Positions 50,458 through 58,545 of a stretch of 64,000 nucleotides of DNA are shown here, one piece after another. The DNA is from a virus. The position numbers and the translations under genes are program-made. The stretch lies in IMG/VR virus record IMGVR_UViG_3300027833_001310, positions 28,053 to 92,052 of that record; one strand, given 5' to 3'. Numbering within the stretch: the first letter of the stretch is position 1; every line of letters starts with the position of its first letter. The notes below the pieces were generated by a model that was given only the letters and a program-made list of their open reading frames with translations, ran no database searches and was not told the origin of the DNA.

Positions 50458-50951
50458 AATAGTTCTCCAAAATCTATATCTTTAATTTTGTTTGCTTCTT
50501 TAACAAACATTGCACATTTAGGTTCCTCTTTATCTTCCAGAGGAATTACCAATATATGTCCGTTTTTAAGTCTTGGGAAATACCATTTGACATCTTGGTA
50601 TACGTTGGTAATCTGTATTTCTTCAGTGTCCGGAATGCCGTTACGCATTGGATTAAACACTGGTGTAACAAAGCCTCTATTGTTTAGACTTGCTAGTGGG
50701 ATAACTTCTAAACTACCAAATGATTCATCAGTAGTTAAGATGCTCCAATCCATAGGCATCTGTAATTGAAACTCGCCTATTTGTAAACATATTGCTGGAG
50801 CATGAAAGCTCTCTAAAAAGATAAGGGGTAAGAAAAAGTAGTCTTTGTATTCAGGGTCACTGGTATCAAAAACGCAATAACGCAAATCATCAATTTCATC
50901 CGGTACTGTATCTAATTCGTAAACTTTATTCTCAACTGTTAATATTTTCAT
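50454..50951 (-). CDS. Conserved protein after UvsW, 165 aa
   Basis: MKILTVENKVYELDTVPDEIDDLRYCVFDTSDPEYKDYFFLPLIFLESFH. A mixed alpha/beta protein of a family found in the same position in marine T4-like phages. No motif recognised. Overlaps uvsW by 4 bases. Confidence 0.7.
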   Translation of the reverse strand: MKILTVENKVYELDTVPDEIDDLRYCVFDTSDPEYKDYFFLPLIFLESFHAPAICLQIGEFQLQMPMDWSILTTDESFGSLEVIPLASLNNRGFVTPVFNPMRNGIPDTEEIQITNVYQDVKWYFPRLKNGHILVIPLEDKEEPKCAMFVKEANKIKDIDFGELL

Positions 50952-52405
50952 TTGTATTCTACCTTGGTTACATTGTACCTAAATTTTTGTTCTGCGTAAA
51001 ACTGCTTTCTTTTTGTTAAGTGTCTCTTACTATACTTTAGATTACTCGTTAAGTCAATCACTTTCAGATAATCTTTATCTTCTGCTTTACGAATTCCTCT
51101 TCCGATGCTTTGTATTACCCTTACAAAACTTTTACCTGGCTCTAAAAGAACTAAGTTAAAAATTCTGGGTATGTTAATACCTACCGATGCTACACCATAT
51201 GTAGCAACAATTACCTTGTTATCCATTTCTGAAACTTCTGCATATTCTTCTTGTCTGTCAGTGGTCTTCATCTTACCACTAACAAATGCCCAGTCCTCAT
51301 TTCTTTCTGCTAACATTTCACCTGTTGCAATACGGTCAATCAATACTAGTGTATTGCCGTTTACTGCAAGTCCGTTAATGATAGAACTAATTTGATCTAT
51401 GCGTTGTGGGTCTGTTACAAGCCATTTTAGTTCTTGTGCATATCCTTGGAAGCCTAATGTGCCGTCTTGTAATTGAAATATATCTATGTCTAGGTCTGCT
51501 AGTACACCCATGTCTTGTAATTCTTTACTGCTTAGTTCGCTTACAACAGGTCCTAGACAGCATGTACATGCTACTGCTTCGTGTTCGTCTTTGGGTATAG
51601 TTCCTGTTAGTCCCCAACGTACAGGTACGTTAGAGAACACACTGCTTAGAAGGTCTCTAAGTACGTCTGCTTTTGCTTTGTGTACTTCGTCTACCATTAC
51701 ACATACTACACCATCTAAGAACTGTTCAATGTCAATAGGTGCTTCACCTTTCTTTGACTTCTTAGATAGCATGGATAAACTTTGCCAAGTACAAATAGTA
51801 TGGGTCTTAGTATACTCTTTTCTATCTCCAAACAGTACACCGCAGTCTAACCCTAAATTCTTGTAATCTCTTTCTGTCTGCACTACCAAGTCTTTGTTTG
51901 GTACGATTACGATTGTGCGTCCATACTTCTCACACTTGTGACTTAGTACGGCTGTAATAAGTGTCTTACCTGCTCCTGTTGCTACTTGTTGTAAGCATTG
52001 TGGATTCTGTAAGAACTTATTAATAACTGTTACTTGATAATCACGCAATATAACTGGCATGCCTTCTGCTGGATGTCCTTTAGGCCATGCTGTCTGGTCG
52101 TAATCAGTTTCGGTTACATTATCAAATGATAATTGAATAGGTTGCCTTTGATCGTCTACTACTACTTCATAACCAGCTTCGGTTACTAGTGGCAATAAAC
52201 GATCAAGCAAATTTAGATACGTTCTTCCGCCGACATCACAGAATCTTACACAGCCATCCCAACGGCCTAACTTGTAGGCTGGCATATGAAATGCATAGGG
52301 TAAAAAATACTTGGCTGCTTCTGAGATCTTTCTGCGAGTCTTTACGTCAAGTCCTACGAACTTAACGTTTACTTCATCTCTTATTTCTAAAGTTACTTTA
52401 GGCAT
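50948..52405 (-). CDS. uvsW: DNA/RNA helicase UvsW
   Basis: 485 residues. GAGKTLITAVL (Walker A), VMVDEVHKAKAD (DExH box), WGLTGTIPKDEH (motif III), TYGVASVGINIPRI and QSIGRGIRKAEDKD (motif VI) make a superfamily 2 helicase; the N-terminal winged-helix-like region is typical of T4 UvsW. It unwinds branched DNA and R-loops in recombination. The early promoter TATAAT lies 5 bases before the ATG with no Shine-Dalgarno. Confidence 0.95.
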   Translation of the reverse strand: MPKVTLEIRDEVNVKFVGLDVKTRRKISEAAKYFLPYAFHMPAYKLGRWDGCVRFCDVGGRTYLNLLDRLLPLVTEAGYEVVVDDQRQPIQLSFDNVTETDYDQTAWPKGHPAEGMPVILRDYQVTVINKFLQNPQCLQQVATGAGKTLITAVLSHKCEKYGRTIVIVPNKDLVVQTERDYKNLGLDCGVLFGDRKEYTKTHTICTWQSLSMLSKKSKKGEAPIDIEQFLDGVVCVMVDEVHKAKADVLRDLLSSVFSNVPVRWGLTGTIPKDEHEAVACTCCLGPVVSELSSKELQDMGVLADLDIDIFQLQDGTLGFQGYAQELKWLVTDPQRIDQISSIINGLAVNGNTLVLIDRIATGEMLAERNEDWAFVSGKMKTTDRQEEYAEVSEMDNKVIVATYGVASVGINIPRIFNLVLLEPGKSFVRVIQSIGRGIRKAEDKDYLKVIDLTSNLKYSKRHLTKRKQFYAEQKFRYNVTKVEYK

Positions 52406-52410
52406 ACGCT

Positions 52411-52439
52411 ATTATAGTCTACTTGTAAGTTAATGTCAA
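52411..52439 (-). promoter_or_regulatory. Early promoter for uvsW operon, predicted leaderless
   Basis: TTGACA (52439-52434), a 17-base spacer and TATAAT (52416-52411), inside the 3' end of the TonB-receptor gene. The hexamer ends 5 bases before the uvsW ATG at 52405. Confidence 0.92.
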
Positions 52440-53996
52440 GAAGAACTTACGTCCTCCTGCGTCATATCCTGGTAATACTTCGACAACATTATCTAGTACA
52501 TCCTGTACTGTAAATGCTAATCCAAGTTTATCAGATAGTTGCTTTCTCATTACAAAGTCAATTGACTTAATGTCATCTAACGATGTCCCATCATACGGTC
52601 CAGGGTCTCTGTCAAACTGTGCTGTATAACTTAGTTCAGCAGATGTTTCACCGAAACTAGCAAAGTACGAAATTCGACCTTTGTACTTAGGTACCCTAGG
52701 TTGATCAGTATCTGTATATCCAGCCATCACACTTAAACTACCATATGGTACAGCATACATATCCATGTATCTAATACCTCTAGTTTCATATTCGCCTGTG
52801 TTAACATACTGTCTAGAACTTCCGTCATAGTCAATGTTTTCTTCAAAATCATATGCAAAGTATGAAAGACCTAAGTAACCAATTTCAAAACCTAATCCTT
52901 CTTCAGGATCTAAGCCTAGATTTGGTTGCACCCAGGAGTCGCCATATTGTTGATACAGTGTAGGGTTACGATAACTTGTACTAATGTTAGCAAAGAAACC
53001 TTTATTGTTATCGAATCCGAGTCTATAAACTCTTGCATCTGCACTTACTCGAGTACCAAACTGCAACTGGTTGTTATATGTAATAACAGCATAGCCACTA
53101 ACATCATCCTGTGACTCACCAATGTAGTTCTCTTTATCGTATGTAATACCTGAAACAATAGTTGTTACAGGATTAAGATTAAAAGTGTCTCTGGCATCAA
53201 AGTAATAACGATCTGCATCGCTCGAGTATGTGCTTACATCTTCGGTAAAGTATTCACTTTCGGTCTTGTTATAGCCAATTGTTATGTGGTCGTTCCTTAC
53301 ACTAATGTCAGTCTTTGTACCGTCTTGTACGCAATCATTCGACTGTGAAAAAGATGCTGTATAACAATTATCATAATCGTATTCATAATCTACATGTGAC
53401 ATTGCCACAGTAAATCCTAATACATCTCTAACTGATTTGATAGTAGTGTTTTTATAATCATCTTCTTCAGTGTTATCGTTACGAACACTTCCGTTACTTA
53501 CATCAAAACTAGAAATACTAATAGAGTCAAACAATGCTACATTTAGTAACTGATGGTCCTCTCCTAATCTTACTACTCCTTGATTTTCAATAGTGTCGTT
53601 GATAAACACTGTTCCGCCTAGGCTACCAGAGCCATAAAGAACACTGTTAGGTCCAGAAACAATGTTAACTGTTTCTAATCCGCTTACAACATCATGTGCA
53701 AAGTCATACCAACCGGAGCCGGAATCATTTGCAGGCACACCATTCCTATACACAGTAGTGTGTGTAGTTTGAGTACCACGTTCATTAAAGCCAGCAAAGC
53801 CTCCGTATCCACCAGCAGTGAATGACATAGCCGGCATAACAATTTCAATTATTGCCATATCGTCTGATACATCCGTGGTGTCTACTTGACTTACTGATCC
53901 AACAACTACAATCTCTTCAATGAGATTAGAGTCTTCTGCTAATACTAAGTTACTTGTTGTTCCAAGTAAAAGAAGCAGTGTTACTAGGTTTTTCAT
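52419..53996 (-). CDS. TonB-dependent outer membrane receptor
   Basis: 525 residues from ATG 53996 after AAGGAGATATA. A signal peptide (MKNLVTLLLLLGTTSNLVLA) is followed by LIEEIVVVGS, a TonB-box-like segment. The plug contains TTVYRNGVPANDSGSG and VSGLETVNIVSGPNSVLYGSGSLGGTV, as in BtuB/other receptors. The rest is beta-barrel strands, ending in GRKFFLTLTYK with the C-terminal aromatic. It is smaller than typical receptors (about 600-700 aa). In bacteria such proteins import vitamin B12, iron or sugars. No T4-type phage role is known to me. Confidence 0.93.
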   Translation of the reverse strand: MKNLVTLLLLLGTTSNLVLAEDSNLIEEIVVVGSVSQVDTTDVSDDMAIIEIVMPAMSFTAGGYGGFAGFNERGTQTTHTTVYRNGVPANDSGSGWYDFAHDVVSGLETVNIVSGPNSVLYGSGSLGGTVFINDTIENQGVVRLGEDHQLLNVALFDSISISSFDVSNGSVRNDNTEEDDYKNTTIKSVRDVLGFTVAMSHVDYEYDYDNCYTASFSQSNDCVQDGTKTDISVRNDHITIGYNKTESEYFTEDVSTYSSDADRYYFDARDTFNLNPVTTIVSGITYDKENYIGESQDDVSGYAVITYNNQLQFGTRVSADARVYRLGFDNNKGFFANISTSYRNPTLYQQYGDSWVQPNLGLDPEEGLGFEIGYLGLSYFAYDFEENIDYDGSSRQYVNTGEYETRGIRYMDMYAVPYGSLSVMAGYTDTDQPRVPKYKGRISYFASFGETSAELSYTAQFDRDPGPYDGTSLDDIKSIDFVMRKQLSDKLGLAFTVQDVLDNVVEVLPGYDAGGRKFFLTLTYK

Positions 53997-54026
53997 TATA
54001 TCTCCTTGTTTTATGTTAATGAAAAA

Positions 54027-54054
54027 GTACACTCCCCAAAATTAGGGAGTGTAC
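54027..54054 (-). terminator. Strong terminator ahead of the receptor gene
   Basis: A perfect 10 bp stem, GTACACTCCC/GGGAGTGTAC, is followed by TTTTT on the minus strand. It lies 35 bases after the AAA+ gene's stop and 31 bases before the receptor start, so the receptor appears insulated from upstream transcription. Confidence 0.9.
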
Positions 54055-54088
54055 CAGGGTGAAGCGCCTAGGCTACTGTGGGAGTATT

Positions 54089-55120
54089 TTAAAATCCCAA
54101 ACGCTTCATACAAGTGCTCTCGGCCAATCCTTTCCAGGTGTCCGGAGACATTTGTTTTAAGTCAGCTATTTTAAGTACCATTCTTAATGATATCTCTCTA
54201 AGCCTACTTGACTTTTCATGCATAAAGTCTACGACTTCTGCATTGCCTTCTTCGCCAAACTTGTAGTCGTCTAACATACCGTCTCCAACAATCTGATGGA
54301 TTCTAAGAAAACGATCGTTAACACTATCCATCTCCAAGTCCATGTAGTGACATCTTGACATAAGTGCCGCTAAGTGGTCTTGAATCTTCTTGCTACGAAC
54401 ATTTTCAAAGTTAACGTTAGTAATAAAAATTACACCACCTGAGAACTCAAACCTATCTGGAATGCCTTCTCTTCGTAATGCAACTGATTCTGACTTCCAA
54501 CTAATTGTACGCTTCTTACCTGAGTCTAGTACTGCCTTCAACATGTTCAAGCATACTTCATCAAACAAGATACTGTCACAGTCATCAAACACAAGGATAT
54601 CACCTTTTGCTGAATTGTTAAACAGTGTCTGGTACAGACCAATTGGGGTCATTGAACCTTTTACTACTTCTGTTCTCGGTGGACGACCAGCGAGTTTAGT
54701 TTCTGCATCATACATATCGATGATACTTTCAACACCAAATGACTTACCAACTCCTGGAGGGCCACTTACTATAAGACCTCTAACAACACCGTTTGCTACA
54801 GCATCTGTCATTTGGTCTAGAATAGCAAAACGCTCTCTAATTCTAGTCATTGCCTGCTCGTCAGTTTCTTTAGGCTTAGCCTTAGTCTCTGGTGCAGTTT
54901 CAACAAGTTTCTCGCCTTCAGCGTCTGCTAAAGGTTCAACACTTGCTAGTGTTGGTACTACAACACGAATTGAAGTACGCTCTGATCCTAATAATGCTGA
55001 TGCATCTACAGTCACAAAGTATCCTTTCTTTCCTTGTTGAGTTGGTTTAACCAAAGGAAAGACTCCTTCGATTGGTTGGTTACGGTATACGCCGTTTTCT
55101 ATCTTTACAAAGTTACTCAT
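54089..55120 (-). CDS. AAA+ ATPase of unknown role
   Basis: 343 residues from ATG 55120 after GGGAGG. GLIVSGPPGVGKSFG (Walker A, near 125), DILVFDDCDS (Walker B), FITNVNFENV (sensor 1) and a SRCHYMDLEMD (arginine-finger-like) region form an AAA+ module with a 90-residue N-terminal domain. It is not gp44-like by motif. It may act in replication or packaging. It has its own early promoter. Confidence 0.8.
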   Translation of the reverse strand: MSNFVKIENGVYRNQPIEGVFPLVKPTQQGKKGYFVTVDASALLGSERTSIRVVVPTLASVEPLADAEGEKLVETAPETKAKPKETDEQAMTRIRERFAILDQMTDAVANGVVRGLIVSGPPGVGKSFGVESIIDMYDAETKLAGRPPRTEVVKGSMTPIGLYQTLFNNSAKGDILVFDDCDSILFDEVCLNMLKAVLDSGKKRTISWKSESVALRREGIPDRFEFSGGVIFITNVNFENVRSKKIQDHLAALMSRCHYMDLEMDSVNDRFLRIHQIVGDGMLDDYKFGEEGNAEVVDFMHEKSSRLREISLRMVLKIADLKQMSPDTWKGLAESTCMKRLGF

Positions 55121-55160
55121 ATCTAGCCCTCCCACAGGCATTAATTTAAACAATACAGTT

Positions 55161-55189
55161 ATTATACAGTACTAGCCAGCTCATGTCAA
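55161..55189 (-). promoter_or_regulatory. Early promoter for the AAA+ ATPase gene
   Basis: TTGACA (55189-55184), a 17-base spacer and TATAAT (55166-55161). The -35 overlaps the stop codon of the 49-aa gene. Confidence 0.92.
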
Positions 55190-55335
55190 CCGATTAACCA
55201 GCTAAAGAACCCAAAAACTAAAACAAGACCAATAATATTACCTAACGCTTCGTCGCCATCTTCTGCCCTAAATGGCATAGTGATAAGCCTCCACAGTATA
55301 TATACTGGTATGAGTGCGGCGATAAATGTTAGCAT
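55186..55335 (-). CDS. Tiny two-span membrane protein, 49 aa
   Basis: Two hydrophobic segments (MLTFIAALIPVYILWRLI and GNIIGLVLVFGFFSWLI) are separated by a charged loop (FRAEDGDEAL). The ATG at 55335 follows CAAGGAC. It is led by its own early promoter. Possibly an early envelope effector or anti-host protein. Function unknown. Confidence 0.7.
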   Translation of the reverse strand: MLTFIAALIPVYILWRLITMPFRAEDGDEALGNIIGLVLVFGFFSWLIG

Positions 55336-55366
55336 ATTGTTGTCCTTGTTTTTGCTTTATGTGTAT

Positions 55367-55395
55367 ATTATACAGTTAAAAGTGTGGGAAGTCAA
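55367..55395 (-). promoter_or_regulatory. Early promoter for the 49-aa membrane protein
   Basis: TTGACT (55395-55390), a 17-base spacer and TATAAT (55372-55367), 34 bases after the uvsY stop. Confidence 0.9.
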
Positions 55396-55429
55396 GCGAA
55401 AATATCACAAATAAATCAATGACTTACGT

Positions 55430-55891
55430 CTAGTCTATTACAATATCTTCCATGCCTGCTGTTCGCAGTTTAGTAATATGCCCAATTTGCCATTGCTTAG
55501 TATCCAAGCCTTTCATAATGCCTAGATATCTATTACGCAATAAAGCGAATTGGTTACAAAGGTGGGAGAGATCTATAACAGATTGCTCACCGTCAACATA
55601 CTTTTCAGCATCTCTACTAGTAAGTTGTCTGTTATACGTCTCAAAGAACTTTCTAAATACACTACTACGTTCCTTTCGGAGTGCAATGTTCAAGTGTTCT
55701 AGAATTGCTTCAATCTCTTGAAGCTGATTAAAACGGTGTTCAGTGATACCGGGTAAGGAAGCACTAGCTTTTTCTAGGCTTCCTTTGATTCGGCATTCGT
55801 ACTTGGCACCGTCAAGTTCCTTTTCAAAGTGATCAATAGCGCCAACTATATCACCTAAGTTGGAAGTAACTTTGTTATACCAAGTACTCAT
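55430..55891 (-). CDS. uvsY: Recombination mediator UvsY
   Basis: 153 residues. ECRIKGSLEKASASLPGITEHRFNQLQEIEAIL and NRQLTSRDAEKYVDGEQSVIDLSHL, then RNRYLGIMKGL, match UvsY of marine T4-like phages. UvsY loads UvsX on ssDNA covered by gp32. Its ATG follows the stop of the 80-aa gene by one base. Confidence 0.93.
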   Translation of the reverse strand: MSTWYNKVTSNLGDIVGAIDHFEKELDGAKYECRIKGSLEKASASLPGITEHRFNQLQEIEAILEHLNIALRKERSSVFRKFFETYNRQLTSRDAEKYVDGEQSVIDLSHLCNQFALLRNRYLGIMKGLDTKQWQIGHITKLRTAGMEDIVID

Positions 55892-56134
55892 TTAATCCCA
55901 ATCCCCGTCTTCGTCTTCGTCTTCGCCGTCATGTGAACTAATTTCAAAATGAGATACAATAGCGGCTTTCATTAAGCCATCAAACTCATTAATGCTTTCT
56001 TCAATTTCGCCAATATCAGCGTTATCGTCGAACACTCTAACTAGTACTTCAGCGGCTTGCAACTTGTCTTTCTTAGGAATAAAGTGTTTTGCACTATCCC
56101 ATAACTCATGTAAAAAACTAACATCATGATTCAT
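55892..56134 (-). CDS. Small acidic protein between uvsX and uvsY, 80 aa
   Basis: MNHDVSFLHELWDSAKHFIPKKDKLQAAEVLVRVFDDNADIGEIEESI is helical and ends in an acidic tail (DGEDEDEDGDWD). Conserved in position in marine T4-like phages. Overlaps the uvsX gene by 11 bases. Function unknown. Confidence 0.75.
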   Translation of the reverse strand: MNHDVSFLHELWDSAKHFIPKKDKLQAAEVLVRVFDDNADIGEIEESINEFDGLMKAAIVSHFEISSHDGEDEDEDGDWD

Positions 56135-57230
56135 CTGCCATATCCTCCATTTGATCTAGCATATCATTTTCATCGATATCGCCGACGTCTATTGCTTCTG
56201 CGTCTGGGTTTGAATCCCATTCGTCAATAACAACTTGAAGTTTCTCACTAGTCCAACCTTTCCTGAACTCTTTGATCTCTTCGCCTGTTACCGGTGATAC
56301 ATAAGATAGTTTGTTACCTACTTTTGCAAGTAGACCTTTAGCTTCTAGCATATCTACTAAACCGCTATACGGGTCCATTCCACTCTCATAAGGGATCTTA
56401 ATCTGTACACCCTCGAATGGCTTACTGTAACGTGACTTCACAACTTTACATGCGGCACGGATGCCTTGTACAGTTGAAACTTTGTTACCATCTAAGTCTT
56501 CCTTGAGTTTAAGTTTACGCATTGCAACTACAATACTTGATGCATAGATAAAGCCCTGACCACCTGAGATTTTATCATCTGGGTCAAACATATCTTGTGA
56601 TGCATAAGTGTGATTAGTTGCAACAATACCTACTGGGAACGGTGCAATCTGATTAACCATATTACGAACAAGTGCTGTAAGTGCTTTAGGCTTTCTACCC
56701 ATATCACCTTTCATGTCACCTTTTTCAAACTGATTCACATCAGTTGGTGTTAACAACATACCCAAGCTATCTATAACAAATAGTAGTTTAGGCATTTCTT
56801 CGTAAGGAAGATCGCTGTAGTTCGTTTTATAGTCTTTCATAAAGTCACTTAAAGTTTTAGCAACATCATCAATCATGCTAACACCTATCTTGAGAAGTTT
56901 CTCAGGAGTGGTATCTACATCTAATGCTTGTAGCCAATCTTCATCTAGTGCGTTTTCTGAATCCATTAGTACTACCTGACAGCCATGATCTTGTGCTGCC
57001 TTTGCAATGTTGCCTGAACAGATAAAACTTTTACCTGATCCAGACTCACCTGCAAACACACTAACTTTACCTAATGGGATACCTTTATTAAAGTCTCCAC
57101 TGATAAGATAATTTAGCGTGAGGTTTCCTGTGCTAATCCAATCCTGCGGGTCATGGAAGCCTGCACTAATTCCACTAATGGATTTAGTAACAGACGTCCT
57201 GAACTTTGTTAAGTCAAATGGTCTTTGCAT
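56124..57230 (-). CDS. uvsX: RecA-like recombinase UvsX
   Basis: 368 residues. FAGESGSGKSFIC (Walker A, Gly61-Ser68), LLFVIDSLGMLLT (Walker B) and a RecA-fold ATPase core fit UvsX. The C-terminus is acidic. It forms filaments on ssDNA and does strand exchange. It is 10 bases after gp32, in the gp32-uvsX-uvsY early unit. Confidence 0.95.
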   Translation of the reverse strand: MQRPFDLTKFRTSVTKSISGISAGFHDPQDWISTGNLTLNYLISGDFNKGIPLGKVSVFAGESGSGKSFICSGNIAKAAQDHGCQVVLMDSENALDEDWLQALDVDTTPEKLLKIGVSMIDDVAKTLSDFMKDYKTNYSDLPYEEMPKLLFVIDSLGMLLTPTDVNQFEKGDMKGDMGRKPKALTALVRNMVNQIAPFPVGIVATNHTYASQDMFDPDDKISGGQGFIYASSIVVAMRKLKLKEDLDGNKVSTVQGIRAACKVVKSRYSKPFEGVQIKIPYESGMDPYSGLVDMLEAKGLLAKVGNKLSYVSPVTGEEIKEFRKGWTSEKLQVVIDEWDSNPDAEAIDVGDIDENDMLDQMEDMADES

Positions 57231-57240
57231 AACAGTCTCC

Positions 57241-58272
57241 TTAAGAACGATTTCTAATCATGTTTAAAATATCATCTGCACTAGCAGTACTAGCCGGAGC
57301 CGCTTCTGCTACAGGTGCTTGTTCTACTACTGGAGCAGGTGTTACCGGAGCTGCTACTGGAGCCGCTACTGGTGCTACTGGAGCCGCAACTGGTGCTACT
57401 GGAGCCGCTACTGGTGCTACTGGAGCCGCAGTTTGAGCAGGTGCTGTAGTTGCTTGTAATCCTGGTGCTGGTGCGTTAGCAGGAACTTCAACGCCATATG
57501 GCTTGTAGAAGTTACCCCATTTTGCAGGATCATATAACTCGCCATCTACTGATGCCGCAAACATTTCGCTGATTGCCGTGTAGTGGTCTGCTGTAGGTTG
57601 TGCTGGTAAGTAATCTTTAAGATTATGTAAACCATTAGTATCAATAGCCGCTAGTTGAGTTTCATCTAGTGAACTCTCTTTACGAGCCCATTTAGAAGTA
57701 CTGTAATCAGCATACTGTCCTTTAGTAGTTTTACTAACTCTAAAGTCAGAACCATTAAGGTAATCAGTTGGAATGTTTTCCATATCTGGGTCCATTAATG
57801 ACGCTTTGATAATGTTAAAGATTTGAGGTGATATTACAAATCTACGCACTGGGTTTTCTGGTGCTGTTTCGTTCAATGGATTATCAGTAACGAATCCGTT
57901 AAAGATATATGAACGCTTTTTCCAATACTTACGACCCATATCTTCTAAAGACGGATCTTTAAACCAAGGACGAACCTCAGTTAGTACTGGACAAACTTCG
58001 CCATACATTTCACCACAAGGTACTTGTACAGTTACTGGTTTGTTTTCTCCGCCTACTACACCTGGGAAGGTGAGACGAATCATTTGTCGCTCTACCCAAA
58101 AGAAATCGTTAGTAGTATCAGCATCAGGTAAAAACCTAAGTGTAGCTGAAGTACCTTCGTCGATATTCCAATGTGGATAAATTGCGTTGTCGCTCTGTTG
58201 AGAGCTGTTTGAGTTTGAACCTTTCGATTCCATTGCCGAGAGCTTTGCTCGGATTTCTGCTAATGAGGCCAT
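57241..58272 (-). CDS. 32: Single-stranded DNA binding protein gp32
   Basis: 343 residues. IYPHWNIDEGTSATLRFLPDAD and FFWVERQMIRLTFPG are the OB-fold of gp32 of marine T4-like phages. Cys86 and Cys94 may be part of the zinc site. Residues 265-320 are an Ala/Pro/Val repeat linker before an acidic-type tail. It binds ssDNA cooperatively. The start follows AGGAGAAACATC. Confidence 0.93.
   Translation of the reverse strand: MASLAEIRAKLSAMESKGSNSNSSQQSDNAIYPHWNIDEGTSATLRFLPDADTTNDFFWVERQMIRLTFPGVVGGENKPVTVQVPCGEMYGEVCPVLTEVRPWFKDPSLEDMGRKYWKKRSYIFNGFVTDNPLNETAPENPVRRFVISPQIFNIIKASLMDPDMENIPTDYLNGSDFRVSKTTKGQYADYSTSKWARKESSLDETQLAAIDTNGLHNLKDYLPAQPTADHYTAISEMFAASVDGELYDPAKWGNFYKPYGVEVPANAPAPGLQATTAPAQTAAPVAPVAAPVAPVAAPVAPVAAPVAAPVTPAPVVEQAPVAEAAPASTASADDILNMIRNRS
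57359..57430. repeat. 21-base tandem repeat in gp32
   Basis: Three copies of a 21-base unit (ggagccgctactggtgctact, one with a single change) plus a 9-base partial. They encode the Ala-Pro-Val (APVAAPV) linker and may vary in length between strains. Confidence 0.9.
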
Positions 58273-58339
58273 GATGTTTCTCCTATGATTGCCATGTTTG
58301 CCATATGTGTTACTTGCATAAGTGCTCGTAACTGGGTTT

Positions 58340-58368
58340 ATTATACTTGCCTAGATAAAGAAAGTCAA
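58340..58368 (-). promoter_or_regulatory. Early promoter for gp32-uvsX-uvsY
   Basis: TTGACT (58368-58363), a 17-base spacer and TATAAT (58345-58340). It leaves a leader of about 60 bases before the gp32 ATG. Confidence 0.9.
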
Positions 58369-58425
58369 CCGTTTATTTTGTATTAAATGTTGACACATTT
58401 TTCTTTAACATGTTTATTTATGAAA

Positions 58426-58446
58426 AAACCCGCACTAGGCGGGTTT
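58426..58446 (-). terminator. Terminator after the 420-aa gene
   Basis: AAACCCGC/GCGGGTTT stem of 8 bp with a 5-base loop; on the minus strand it is followed by TTT. It separates the packaging unit from gp32. CATAAATA (58415-58422) overlaps the T-tract. Confidence 0.88.
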
Positions 58447-58466
58447 AAAATGGATTCTACTCTATG

Positions 58467-58539
58467 AAACAAGTCAATTGCTTGTTTATCACTAGTAGTG
58501 ATATGGACTTACTCTACACTAAGTGACGCTTCACAGCGT
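58467..58539. repeat. Three hairpins in the 3' UTR of the 420-aa gene
   Basis: ACGCT-loop-AGCGT (58526-58539), TATCACT-loop-AGTGATA (58487-58503) and AAACAAG-loop-CTTGTTT (58467-58487) follow each other within 75 bases, ahead of the terminator. Possible RNA stabiliser or processing region. Confidence 0.65.
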
Positions 58540-58545
58540 TTCTTA

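Noticed and set aside
54089-55120. Clamp-loader large subunit gp44
   Set aside because: Walker motifs are present, but the N-terminal domain and the order of blocks differ from gp44/RFC proteins, and gp62 lies elsewhere. Called only as an AAA+ ATPase.
58415-58422. CATAAATA as a late promoter of gp32
   Set aside because: It overlaps the T-tract of a terminator and lies more than 140 bases from the gp32 ATG. Possible, but the early promoter at 58340-58368 explains gp32 better.
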